From: a bacterium
GTDB lineage: Bacteria; Margulisbacteria; Marinamargulisbacteria; JAHFDA01
Direction of reading: 5' to 3'
Length of the DNA: 49,610 nucleotides
Assembly (NCBI GenBank): GCA_023249225.1
Contig: JAHFDA010000016.1
Coordinates: forward strand, 1-49,610
Shown: positions 1 to 7,715 of the stretch, one piece after another
How the letters are laid out: the number at the start of each line of letters is the position of its first letter
How positions within the stretch are numbered: position 1 is the stretch's first letter
Notes under the pieces: generated by a model
What the model was told of the DNA's origin: nothing
What the model saw: the letters and a program-made list of their open reading frames with translations, nothing else
Database searches by the model: none
Translations under genes and position numbers: made by a program

Positions 1-20
1 AATTGATAATATAAATTTAT

Positions 21-719
21 ATGATCACGCTGCGCAAATCTGACGAACGCGGGCATGCCGACCACGGTTGGCTCAACAGCCACTTTAGTTTTTCGTTTGC
101 AGACTACCATGACCCTAAACACATGGAATTCCGTAGTCTGCGCGTGATCAACGAAGATGTCGTTCAGCCCGGCCAGGGTTTTCCGACCCACCCGCACCGC
201 AACATGGAAATCTTTACCTACATCGTGTCTGGGGCGCTCGAACACAAAGACAGCACGGGCCATGGAGGCGTCATTCGGCGCGGTGACTTGCAGTGTATGA
301 GTGCCGGCAGCGGCATACTGCACAGCGAGTTTAATCCCTCGGATACGGAACCGGCGCATCTCTTGCAGATTTGGATTCAGCCCGAAAAACAGGGTCTGTC
401 TCCACGTTATGAGCAAAAGCGTGTCGATCTTGATCCCCAGTGCGGACCCCTCATATTGCTGGTGTCACGGCAGGCAGAAAACGATTCGCTGATGGTTTTT
501 CAAGACATTAAAATTTACAGCGGACTGTTGAAAGCAGGCGCCTCCTTTAGCTATAAAATTTCACCCTCCCGAGCGCTTTGGCTGCAAATGGTGCGCGGCC
601 GACTTAAATTGGATCAGCATCTTTTGCAAGCCGGCGATGGCGCTGCCATCGAAGCGCTGGACAAGATTGAGGGACATGCGTCTGAAACCGTTGAATTTTT
701 GTTGTTTGACCTGGCCTAG
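21..719 (+). CDS. Pirin family protein (YhhW-like, cupin-type)
   Basis: This 232-residue protein closely matches the pirin/YhhW family of bicupin proteins; E. coli YhhW is a quercetin 2,3-dioxygenase in vitro. The N-terminus (LRKSDERGHADHGWLNS, then SFADYHDP) and the core FPTHPHRNMEI and SAGSGILHSEFNP are family hallmarks. The predicted metal ligands H57, H59, H101 and E103 are all present and fall at the same positions as in YhhW. The length is full. The physiological substrate of such proteins is usually unknown. The start at 21 gives the normal family N-terminus, but no ribosome-binding site is visible in the 20 AT-rich bases before it. Confidence 0.93.
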   Translation: MITLRKSDERGHADHGWLNSHFSFSFADYHDPKHMEFRSLRVINEDVVQPGQGFPTHPHRNMEIFTYIVSGALEHKDSTGHGGVIRRGDLQCMSAGSGILHSEFNPSDTEPAHLLQIWIQPEKQGLSPRYEQKRVDLDPQCGPLILLVSRQAENDSLMVFQDIKIYSGLLKAGASFSYKISPSRALWLQMVRGRLKLDQHLLQAGDGAAIEALDKIEGHASETVEFLLFDLA

Positions 720-769
720 GATTGGCAGTGCGGTAGAATGGATTCAGTTAAAACTCTAGGGAGGATCTT

Positions 770-1096
770 ATGTATTGTGCAATCACATCGTTAGTTGTAC
801 TCATGGCTTGTGTGGCACTTGTTGCCGCCACTTTTTTAATGAGCTGGGCAAACAAGCAGGGCCTAAGTTCCCTGTGGATTAAAATAGTGGGTTATGGAAC
901 AGTGGGAGTGGCCGTTTTAGCCTTGGTTGGCACCTTGGTGTGCGTGGCATCCTGTCATCGCTGCGATAAAGGCTTTGGATATCATGGCAAAGACTGTGGC
1001 AAGTCTGCTTGTGGCAAATCGTCTTACCCCCAGTGCCCGGCTAAAGATGGCGCCATGGATCAGTCTTCTGAAGCCCCCGCTGTGTCCAACCCCTGA
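770..1096 (+). CDS. Small Cys-rich two-TM membrane protein
   Basis: Hypothetical protein of 108 residues. It shows two hydrophobic segments (about 5-27 and 38-61), then a hydrophilic tail with several Cys, including SCHRCDKG and later single Cys spaced by Gly, Lys and His. The tail could bind a metal or form disulfides, but no family was recognised. A good ribosome-binding site (GGGAGG) sits a few bases before the ATG. It is followed 3 nt later by a secreted protein gene and then a DmeF-like metal exporter. The three may be one transcript, so a role in metal handling is possible but only inferred from neighbours. Confidence 0.72.
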   Translation: MYCAITSLVVLMACVALVAATFLMSWANKQGLSSLWIKIVGYGTVGVAVLALVGTLVCVASCHRCDKGFGYHGKDCGKSACGKSSYPQCPAKDGAMDQSSEAPAVSNP

Positions 1097-1099
1097 CAC

Positions 1100-1534
1100 A
1101 TGCGCCACCGCGCATGGTTTTTATTTGCGTTGACACTGTTACTGCACGGTGTGACAACCTTGCCAAGCCAGGCCGAGAGCCTTAATGTGACCGAAATGGT
1201 GCCCGTCACTCTGGATGCACAGGCAACCCTTGTCACCCTGAACTTTGCGCAGATTCAAACCCTTTCAGAAACTTTTCAGCGCCTGGACAGCGCCCTGGCA
1301 AGCAGTAATCTAAAACAAGCCCAAAAAGAGTTTCGTTATCTAGGCACCCAAGGCCAAGCCCTGCTGACCGACCCCCAGGGGGTGCCTTATGAGCCTCTGC
1401 AAAAAATTTATGACATTGTTTTAAACGCCAAACTCTTGACCCTTGCTAGCATGCGCCAGTATGTAAGCGCCATGGCTCCGGCCATGCAGGCCCTGATAAA
1501 CTACCAAACCGATGTCACTACGGCTGCTCCATAA
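1100..1534 (+). CDS. Predicted secreted protein of unknown function
   Basis: Hypothetical protein of 144 residues. It has a clear Sec signal peptide: basic MRHR, a hydrophobic stretch FLFALTLLLHGV, and a likely cleavage after LPSQA near residue 25. The mature part of roughly 118 residues looks all-helical and contains no recognisable domain and no Cys. The start lies 3 nt after the previous stop, so translational coupling is likely. The end overlaps the longest reading of the downstream exporter gene. Together with the upstream Cys-rich membrane protein and the downstream DmeF-like transporter it may form a small metal-related operon (inference). Confidence 0.72.
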   Translation: MRHRAWFLFALTLLLHGVTTLPSQAESLNVTEMVPVTLDAQATLVTLNFAQIQTLSETFQRLDSALASSNLKQAQKEFRYLGTQGQALLTDPQGVPYEPLQKIYDIVLNAKLLTLASMRQYVSAMAPAMQALINYQTDVTTAAP

Positions 1535-1544
1535 AACGGTCGCC

Positions 1545-2432
1545 ATGAACACTGCCCACAACGCGCACAATTTTTTAGACGAACACAGCCGCCTGCACGC
1601 CCGCCGCAGCGCCTGGGTGGCAGGCATTACCACAGTGACCATGGTTGGCGAACTGGTGGCCGGATATCTGACACATTCCATGGCGCTCACGGCAGACGGC
1701 TGGCACATGGCCTCGCACGCCGCCGCCCTGGCCATTACGGTGTTTGGTTATGGGTATGCCGAACATCAAGCAAACAATCCCTCGTTTTCTTTTGGCACCG
1801 GCAAGGTCTCTTCACTGGCAGGTTTTACCAGCGCCCTGGCCTTATTGCCCATTGCCCTATACATGCTGATTGAATCTTGCGAACGTTTTATTTATCCCAA
1901 AAACATTTTATTTAACGAAGCCTTGTGGGTGGCTGCCGCCGGACTGGCCGTCAACCTGGTATGCGCATTGATCTTAAAACACGATCACCATCACAGCGAT
2001 CACAACATCCAGGGGGCTTACCTGCATGTGGTGACGGATGCCTTTACCAGCATCCTGGCCATTGCCGCCCTCACAGCGGGCAAGTTTGCCAACGCCGGTT
2101 GGCTGGATCCGGCCATGGGTGTCCTGGGTGCCGTGCTCATTCTGCGCTGGTCGCAAATACTGATCAAAGACTGCGCCCAGGTGTTATTGGATTATGAAAG
2201 CGATCAAACGTTGCGCGAACGGATCTGTGCCAGCCTAACCGCTTTGCATGATTGCCGCGTCACTGACCTGCACATCTGGCAGATTGCTCCGCACACCTAC
2301 ACATGCATCATTGCGCTAGAGGACGCCTCTCATTCCATCACCCCGCAGCAAGTCAAAAATTTGCTGCAAAGCCAGTTTAAAGACATCCAACATATCAGCG
2401 TGGAGATTAACCCGCCATTCACGACACCGTAA
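1545..2432 (+). CDS. dmeF: Cation diffusion facilitator, DmeF-type metal exporter
   Basis: Inner-membrane divalent metal/proton antiporter of the CDF family, closest by eye to DmeF proteins that export Co(II)/Ni(II). Numbered from the alternative start at 1512, the transport site is H65 and H69 in TM2 (ADGWHMASH) and H172 and D176 in TM5 (HVVTD). The HxxxH pair replaces the HxxxD of Zn exporters such as ZitB and is typical of DmeF. A His-rich cytoplasmic loop (KHDHHHSDH, 156-164) and a C-terminal CDF domain follow. The start at 1545 leaves a 10 nt gap to the previous gene. The ATG at 1512 would add 11 residues and overlap that gene. Neither has a clear ribosome-binding site. Confidence 0.88.
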   Translation: MNTAHNAHNFLDEHSRLHARRSAWVAGITTVTMVGELVAGYLTHSMALTADGWHMASHAAALAITVFGYGYAEHQANNPSFSFGTGKVSSLAGFTSALALLPIALYMLIESCERFIYPKNILFNEALWVAAAGLAVNLVCALILKHDHHHSDHNIQGAYLHVVTDAFTSILAIAALTAGKFANAGWLDPAMGVLGAVLILRWSQILIKDCAQVLLDYESDQTLRERICASLTALHDCRVTDLHIWQIAPHTYTCIIALEDASHSITPQQVKNLLQSQFKDIQHISVEINPPFTTP

Positions 2433-2452
2433 AGGCAGACTCGGTTGTGTCC

Positions 2453-5400
2453 TTAGGGTGACGGCACCGGCGTTTTTGTCTGGTAAAGGTGGTAGGAACC
2501 TGCCTTGTCGTTAACGGTCACAATGCGTTTGGTGACGGGGTCTATTTCAATGCTCGGCATCACCGCAGATCGATAGGGCGCAAACAGTTCCTCGATATCA
2601 AGCACCCGGGCATTCCAACGCGCTACATTTTCACCGCTGTATTTTCCGCCGGTTTTATTGGTAGAACAAGAAAAAGAAATCATCTGGGCATCATCAGAAA
2701 AATAAGGCCGCAGGCGTTCGAGAAACTTGTCTCCGATGTCGATCAGCTCAACCCTGTCACGTGGTTTGATGCCCTGTCTGTCCTCGGGCTTGTCTCCCAG
2801 CCACAAACCCCATCGTGAACCATGTCCGGCCTCGACGAAAATTTTAATCGGTCCCTGCATACCCGCCTTGCGAATAGCGCGGTAGTAACTTGGGTGAACC
2901 CAGGCACGATCATAAGCCACCTGATAAAGCTCAAAGCGGTAACCGGTATCGAGCAGAGGCTGCCAGAACTCGTCGGCTGCAGCCGCTGGCGAAAACGCGC
3001 CGTTATAGTCCGCAACCGCAAAAACTGCCATGACTACCGGCTGACCTTCTTTGTGTTTCGGGTCACGGACATTTTGGGCCAGCTCGGCAATGACACCCGG
3101 CGGAAACCAGGTCAAATCTGGTAAGTGATAACGCCGCATGACCTTGTCACCCAGATTGGCATACAGCCACAGCTCCTCGTTGCACTGGTGACGGCTTGCA
3201 TCTACAACAATGTCTCGACGACCCTGCGCGTGATACCGCGCCAGCGTCATACGCTCGGACACGGTAAGGCCCGCCGTGCGGGTGGCCACCAGCAAGGCCA
3301 ACAAGGCTTCGGCATCACGAGTCACGGGCAGTCCCTTTAACATGGCCCGCCATTCAACGCGTTGTGTCGCATTCCATTGTGCGATCGGTTCCAGTGCAGA
3401 CCAAAAAGACCGAATCTGGCCAATCAACGCAGTCTCAAGCTGTGGCATCTGCACCAGCAGGCCACGCAGATCCTGGCCATAAAGTTCATAAAGCGTGACA
3501 TCATCACTGCCCGCATGGGGCTGCACCTTGGCATCATCGAAATCAATCGCTTGTTCCTTGGTCCGGAATTCCAGGGCATAGGCACCATACAAAGACATCA
3601 CAAACTGCCGTTCAGCCACAGCTTCAAATTCAATTTTAAATGCCTCGTAGGGCAAGATCGCCCATGGTTTTAGGGCACAAAAAATTTCCCTGCTCACCCC
3701 GGGCAGGGTATCCGTCCATTCTTCGATACGCCGATACAAGGTTGCAATCTGGTCTGCCGTCCAACCCTTTAAAAAAAACTGCGCCAAAGTCACACGGCTG
3801 CCTTCGTCGTCTAGCAGCAGCGAAAAAGATGGACTGCTTCCGGGCGGTTCCTGGTCATAAAGCTGCTGTACATCGGCCAGCGCCTGCTCCGGAGAAACTT
3901 TTTCTTTAACAAAAGTCTGAAACAACAAAAGGGCACGTGTGAGCGATAAGCTGTCGGTGGCCCAGGGACCACGGCTCCATTGTGGATAAAAATTGGCTAA
4001 AAACGCCAAGACCAGCGGATCTTTAGGATATTCCAGATGCAGTAAGGCCGCAAAACAAGCCGCATCAATGGGCGCGCCATTGATTTGAAGCTCGGCCAGC
4101 TCGGGAAGCAATAGGTCGGGCGCGGGCATGGACACCTGTACCGTCTGAAAAGCCACCTCTCCAAAAAGATCTTGCAACAAGGCCTGATGACCCTGTTCTG
4201 CCACCTGGCGCAGACCCGACCAAAATCCTAAGGGCACCGCCATGCCCTTAAAATCCTGGGCGTGCAAATTGATGGCCAGCGGGGCACCCAACGCGGGGTA
4301 AGCCACGTTGAGGCAATAAGCAAAATCATTAAATACATTTGCCTGCACCCTCGCTTCTGGTATCACTGAAAACAAAGTCAGCATGACTTCCAGAGAAAGT
4401 TTTTGGCCGTCAAACTCGATATCAAACAACTCGCGAATGAGCGGGCTTCCGGTTCCAAGGTAGGTCCAGCGGTCTTTTAAGTAACTGGCAAACAAAAGCG
4501 TTGTGCGCTCATCCGCAAGGGCCGCATGCATAAACTGCAAGCCTCGCCGACTAAGGTCTTGCAAGCCCTCGCAAAGGGCCGGGAGATTAAGCAAAACCGT
4601 GGTGCCGTCCATGACCAACACTTCGTTTACCGTAGCCAAAAACTTAAGAAAATCTATGACTGCCCCGGCATGCAAAAGACCCAGCGCATTAAGTTGCGCC
4701 AGCGCCCCTTCAAGTTCCTGCCGATCATGGCACAGGGGAGCCAGAATCAACAAAAGACTCTGTCGGCTGCCTTCTGGGCAATCGGCCGGAAAGCGATCTT
4801 GCAAGGCTGCATCCCTCTGCCAGGCATGTACTTGAGCTTGAGCCAGAAAATGGTTAAGCGCCTCATCTGGGGTTCGCAAAGTTATCAGCGCCTTCCATTC
4901 GCCAGCCATTTTTTCTGCGTCAACCACACTTGCCATAGACAAGTTTTTGGCAAATTGATGAACCAACATAGAATCCGGAAGCGCCTGAGTCATGAATGGG
5001 GTGCCCCGTATGACAAGCGTTTCGAGTCCCGTCAACACGGCATCCACCGTCCATTGGGAAGCCGACAAATAGGTGTTTCTGATTTCATCGAGCAGATTAA
5101 AAAATCTGGCCAGCGCCGGCAGCACGGCCACATCTAAAACACCCGCCTGCTTTAAACGCCGCAAACACGTCCGTACATCGGCATGCAAAGAAACCATGGG
5201 CGCAAAAAAATGCAGGATATCGTACTGCAATGATTTGGGCGTGCCGGTCGGAAAATAATCCTGTACCCAAGCTTCATCGAGCCACGTTTGAGTCGCGACA
5301 TGCTGGGCCTTTAACTGTTTGATCTGGTCTGCCTGCGCGACGTAAGCCGACTGCTTGGAAAGCCAATCCAAGGTCTCCCACAATTTGACGGTATGATCTT

Positions 5401-5548
5401 TGTCTTGATCAAAATCCTGCACCCATTCCGGACTTTCCTTGTCTGTAATTTTTAAGTCGCCGTTAAGATCGCAGGCCTTAAAAAGCATGCGGTAATTGGC
5501 CGGAGTTATTGCCACCATGTCTATATCATCGAAGCAAAGCACCCACAT
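2453..5548 (-). CDS. Large EF-hand protein with a C-terminal caspase-like (clan CD) domain
   Basis: Large protein without a recognised full-length family. Numbering is from the longest reading (start 5635, 1060 residues). Two adjacent canonical EF-hand loops lie near the N-terminus: 56-67 (D56, N58, D60, I63, E67) and 76-87 (D76, D78, D80, V83, E87), suggesting Ca2+ binding. A long helical region of about 750 residues follows. The C-terminal part (about 868-1030) shows a hydrophobic strand ending in EAGHGS (H938) and, 52 residues later, a strand ending in SFSCST (C990). This is the His/Cys layout of clan CD peptidases such as caspases; the assignment is inference. The longest start, a GTG, lies inside tRNA-Leu, so the ATG at 5548 is preferred. 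No signal peptide is seen. Confidence 0.75.
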   Translation of the reverse strand: MWVLCFDDIDMVAITPANYRMLFKACDLNGDLKITDKESPEWVQDFDQDKDHTVKLWETLDWLSKQSAYVAQADQIKQLKAQHVATQTWLDEAWVQDYFPTGTPKSLQYDILHFFAPMVSLHADVRTCLRRLKQAGVLDVAVLPALARFFNLLDEIRNTYLSASQWTVDAVLTGLETLVIRGTPFMTQALPDSMLVHQFAKNLSMASVVDAEKMAGEWKALITLRTPDEALNHFLAQAQVHAWQRDAALQDRFPADCPEGSRQSLLLILAPLCHDRQELEGALAQLNALGLLHAGAVIDFLKFLATVNEVLVMDGTTVLLNLPALCEGLQDLSRRGLQFMHAALADERTTLLFASYLKDRWTYLGTGSPLIRELFDIEFDGQKLSLEVMLTLFSVIPEARVQANVFNDFAYCLNVAYPALGAPLAINLHAQDFKGMAVPLGFWSGLRQVAEQGHQALLQDLFGEVAFQTVQVSMPAPDLLLPELAELQINGAPIDAACFAALLHLEYPKDPLVLAFLANFYPQWSRGPWATDSLSLTRALLLFQTFVKEKVSPEQALADVQQLYDQEPPGSSPSFSLLLDDEGSRVTLAQFFLKGWTADQIATLYRRIEEWTDTLPGVSREIFCALKPWAILPYEAFKIEFEAVAERQFVMSLYGAYALEFRTKEQAIDFDDAKVQPHAGSDDVTLYELYGQDLRGLLVQMPQLETALIGQIRSFWSALEPIAQWNATQRVEWRAMLKGLPVTRDAEALLALLVATRTAGLTVSERMTLARYHAQGRRDIVVDASRHQCNEELWLYANLGDKVMRRYHLPDLTWFPPGVIAELAQNVRDPKHKEGQPVVMAVFAVADYNGAFSPAAAADEFWQPLLDTGYRFELYQVAYDRAWVHPSYYRAIRKAGMQGPIKIFVEAGHGSRWGLWLGDKPEDRQGIKPRDRVELIDIGDKFLERLRPYFSDDAQMISFSCSTNKTGGKYSGENVARWNARVLDIEELFAPYRSAVMPSIEIDPVTKRIVTVNDKAGSYHLYQTKTPVPSP

Positions 5549-5592
5549 CCATATTGGATTTTCCCGGATGCCTGAAATATCCCTCGGTTCGT

Positions 5593-5598
5593 TATAAT
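5593..5598 (+). promoter_or_regulatory. Putative -10 box of the tRNA-Leu promoter
   Basis: A perfect TATAAT lies 9 nt before the mature tRNA 5' end, a normal distance for a sigma-70-type tRNA promoter. No convincing -35 hexamer was found at 16-18 nt; the nearest sequence, around 5570-5577, is weak. Confidence 0.5.
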
Positions 5599-5607
5599 GA
5601 AGCCTGT

Positions 5608-5694
5608 GCCGACGTGGCGGAATTGGCAGACGCACTAGATTCAGAGTCTAGCGGGGGCAACTCCGTGGAGGTTCAAGTCCTCTCGTCGGCACCA
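5608..5694 (+). tRNA. tRNA-Leu (anticodon CAG)
   Basis: Full cloverleaf with a long variable arm. The acceptor stem GCCGACG (5608-5614) pairs with CGTCGGC (5684-5690), followed by discriminator A and an encoded CCA (5692-5694). The anticodon stem CTAGA/TCTAG (5635-5639 with 5647-5651) encloses the loop TTCAGAG, giving anticodon CAG at 5642-5644, which reads CUG Leu codons. The T arm contains GTTCAAGTC. The long variable region of a class II tRNA (GCGGGGGCAACTCCGT) supports Leu. The 3' end overlaps the antisense 3' end of purN by 22 nt. Confidence 0.97.
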
Positions 5695-6266
5695 AGGGCA
5701 GTTTTTTTCGCAAACATCTCTATTGCCTGGGCGTAACAGGTGTGTTCTTCCTTTAAGATCCGTTCGCTCAAGGTTTCTTCGGTATCACCGTCAAGCACGG
5801 GCACGATCTGTTGCAAAATAATGGGCCCGGTATCCACGCCTTCATCGACAAAATGCACGGTCAGACCGCTAACCTTGACCCCTGCTGCTAAGGCTTGGCG
5901 TTGCGGATGCAGGCCCCGGAACGCCGGCAGCAACGATGGGTGGATGTTAATAATGCGGTTCCTGAAGGCCTGGATAAAGGGCTTGCCGAGAATGGCCATA
6001 TAGCCGGCCAGAACGACCAGTTCCACATGATTCTGTTTTAAAAGTTCGAGCAGCTTGTGTTCGTATTCTGCCTTGCTTGAAAAATCTGGACGCAAGACGG
6101 CCATAGCATTTAAACCTTGCTTTTGAGCCCAGGCCAGGCCAGGAGCATCGGCGTTATTAGAGATCACAATGCAAATTTGGGCTTTTAAGCCGCCGGTCTG
6201 GATGTGTTGGTGCAGGGCCATTAAATTGGAACCGCGGCCACTGATCAGGATGCCAAGTTTTAACAC
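5673..6266 (-). CDS. purN: Phosphoribosylglycinamide formyltransferase (GART)
   Basis: Third step of de novo purine synthesis: transfers a formyl group from 10-formyl-THF to GAR in the cytosol. The 197-residue length is normal. Visible motifs are the phosphate-binding GRGSN (10-14), the catalytic NIHPSLLP with N107 and H109, and TVHFVDEGVDTGP with D145. These match the E. coli N106/H108/D144 triad. The start is a GTG 15 nt after the purM stop; TAGGAG overlapping that stop can act as its ribosome-binding site. It forms a purM-purN operon. Its 3' end runs 22 nt into the opposite-strand tRNA-Leu gene. Confidence 0.96.
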   Translation of the reverse strand: MLKLGILISGRGSNLMALHQHIQTGGLKAQICIVISNNADAPGLAWAQKQGLNAMAVLRPDFSSKAEYEHKLLELLKQNHVELVVLAGYMAILGKPFIQAFRNRIINIHPSLLPAFRGLHPQRQALAAGVKVSGLTVHFVDEGVDTGPIILQQIVPVLDGDTEETLSERILKEEHTCYAQAIEMFAKKTALGADERT

Positions 6267-6281
6267 GTGGCAGCGCCGCTC

Positions 6282-7280
6282 CTACAGGATTTTGACCTTG
6301 GATCCATCGCTGCTGGATTCAATCTGGCCCACGCGCAACCATTCTGCGCCGGCTTGTTGGGGTGCTTGAACCCCCTGGGGCAAGACCGCCACCATCCCCA
6401 AGCCCATGTTAAAGGTCTTAAACATTTCTTCGCGGGCAATATGACCGGCCAGTTGCAGGCGCTGAAAGATGTCGGGCGTGTCCCAGTGCTTGCTGTGAAA
6501 CACGGCCTGCAGACCATCTGGAATGATGCGTCCGACTTTCTCGGGCAAGCCGCCACCGGTGATATGCGCCAAACCGTGTACTTTCACTTGCTTGGTCAGG
6601 TCGAGTACTTCACGCACGTAGATGCGCGTGGGCACAAGCAAGAGGTGTCCAATATCTTGCAGGTTCCATTCGGCTTGCTTCACAATTGTGCGCACCAGAC
6701 TAAAACCGTTGCTGTGCAGGCCCGAAGAAGGCAGTGCCCACAAGTTGTTTCCGGCCTGTATCTGCTTGCCGGTAATCAACTGATCCCGCTCGGCGATGCC
6801 CACCACAAAGCCTGCCAGGTCGTAATCGCCTTCGCGGTACAAGTCGTTCATTTCGGCGGTTTCGCCACCCACCAGAGCGCAACCTGCCTGCTGACAGCCT
6901 TCGGCGATGCCCGCCAAGACCCGTTCGGCCTGGGAGGGCTTGAGTTTATGACAGGCAAAGTAATCTAAAAAAAACAGCGGTTTGGCGCCACAGCATACGA
7001 TGTCGTTGACGCACATGGCCACGCAGTCGATACCGATGGTATGGTGAATATTAAGTTCAATGGCCAGCTTGATCTTGGTGCCGACGCCATCGGTGCCACT
7101 GACAAGCACCGGGTTTTGGTAGCCGCTTAAATCGGGCGCAAAAAAACCGCCAAAGGCGCCAATGTCTCCCAGCACCCCAGGAATGCGGGTGCGGGCCACC
7201 AGTTTTTTAATGCGCTCGACCGTTTCGTAACCGGCTTCAATGTCTACCCCAGAATCCTTATAGGTCAGGCTAAATGGCAC
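6282..7280 (-). CDS. purM: Phosphoribosylformylglycinamidine cyclo-ligase (AIR synthetase)
   Basis: ATP-dependent ring closure of FGAM to AIR in purine synthesis. The 332-residue protein starts with the family hallmark YKDSGVDIEAG and contains SGTDGVGTKIKLA, MCVNDIVCCGAKPLFFLDY and GGETAEM, as in PurM. The length is slightly shorter than the usual 340-345. The start is GTG at 7280; no other start lies before the conserved N-terminus, and no strong ribosome-binding site is visible. It is followed closely by purN, while purH lies 9 kb away on the other strand. Confidence 0.96.
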   Translation of the reverse strand: MPFSLTYKDSGVDIEAGYETVERIKKLVARTRIPGVLGDIGAFGGFFAPDLSGYQNPVLVSGTDGVGTKIKLAIELNIHHTIGIDCVAMCVNDIVCCGAKPLFFLDYFACHKLKPSQAERVLAGIAEGCQQAGCALVGGETAEMNDLYREGDYDLAGFVVGIAERDQLITGKQIQAGNNLWALPSSGLHSNGFSLVRTIVKQAEWNLQDIGHLLLVPTRIYVREVLDLTKQVKVHGLAHITGGGLPEKVGRIIPDGLQAVFHSKHWDTPDIFQRLQLAGHIAREEMFKTFNMGLGMVAVLPQGVQAPQQAGAEWLRVGQIESSSDGSKVKIL

Positions 7281-7289
7281 GATGAAAGT

Positions 7290-7360
7290 ATAAAGTTAAA
7301 AGTTGAAAGTTGAAAGTGGAAAGGGCTGCACCTTTTAACTTTTCACGTTCAACTTTAAAC
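7290..7360. repeat. Heptamer repeat forming an imperfect inverted repeat
   Basis: Between the divergent purM and zinc-ribbon genes lie four head-to-tail heptamers, AAGTTAA, AAGTTGA, AAGTTGA and AAGTGGA (7293-7320). A GC-containing centre (AAGGGCTGCACC) follows, then a right arm (7331-7358) whose reverse complement again contains AAGTTGA and AAAAGTTAAAAGG. The two arms can form a long imperfect hairpin in the only spacer that could hold the two promoters. It may be a regulatory hairpin, a termination structure or a dispersed intergenic repeat. Confidence 0.6.
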
Positions 7361-7367
7361 TCTTACT

Positions 7368-7715
7368 GTGCGCGTTGAATTCCGATGCCGACAATGCCGC
7401 AAGGCGATTGCCTACGATCCTTCTAAACCTTACCGTTGTCCGCATTGCGGCGAGTCTTATGCCGGGGACATGACCTACGCTTCGGCTTCTCCCGAAGTGA
7501 CCCAGTGTGCCTTGTGTCGTGCGGAGAATCTCGCAAGGCAGAAATGGTCCCAACGCTACCTAGGTCCCAGTACTTATATTTTTTTGTTTGTGCTGGTGAT
7601 TCCATCGCGGGGCATGTCGTTGCTGCTGCCTTTTTTAGCCAAATATCTGCTGGATTACCTGTTGCCTCACCGCATGCTGTGCAGGCAGTGCGGAGCGGTG
7701 CATAGCAGGGGGTAG
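7368..7715 (+). CDS. Zinc-ribbon protein with one membrane segment
   Basis: Hypothetical protein of 115 residues with four CxxC pairs: C7/C10, C24/C27, C47/C50 and C105/C108. The first two pairs make a typical zinc ribbon (FRCRQC and YRCPHCGESY). A hydrophobic stretch (about 68-98) suggests one membrane-associated segment between the second and third ribbon parts. The start is GTG at 7368. The stop codon directly abuts the stop codon of the convergent kinase gene (TAG at 7713-7715, the other at 7716-7718). No function could be assigned. Confidence 0.7.
   Translation: MRVEFRCRQCRKAIAYDPSKPYRCPHCGESYAGDMTYASASPEVTQCALCRAENLARQKWSQRYLGPSTYIFLFVLVIPSRGMSLLLPFLAKYLLDYLLPHRMLCRQCGAVHSRG

Noticed and set aside
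1-20. GATAAT as a possible -10 box of the pirin gene
   Set aside because: Only 20 bases are available and no -35 region can be seen, so a promoter cannot be judged.
4526-5137. 203-codon + strand frame inside the EF-hand protein gene
   Set aside because: It is antisense to a long, domain-bearing frame, has no ribosome-binding site and shows no domain.
5549-5635. Longest N-terminal extension of the EF-hand protein
   Set aside because: It begins with a GTG inside the tRNA-Leu gene and would cross the tRNA promoter; the ATG at 5548 is more credible.
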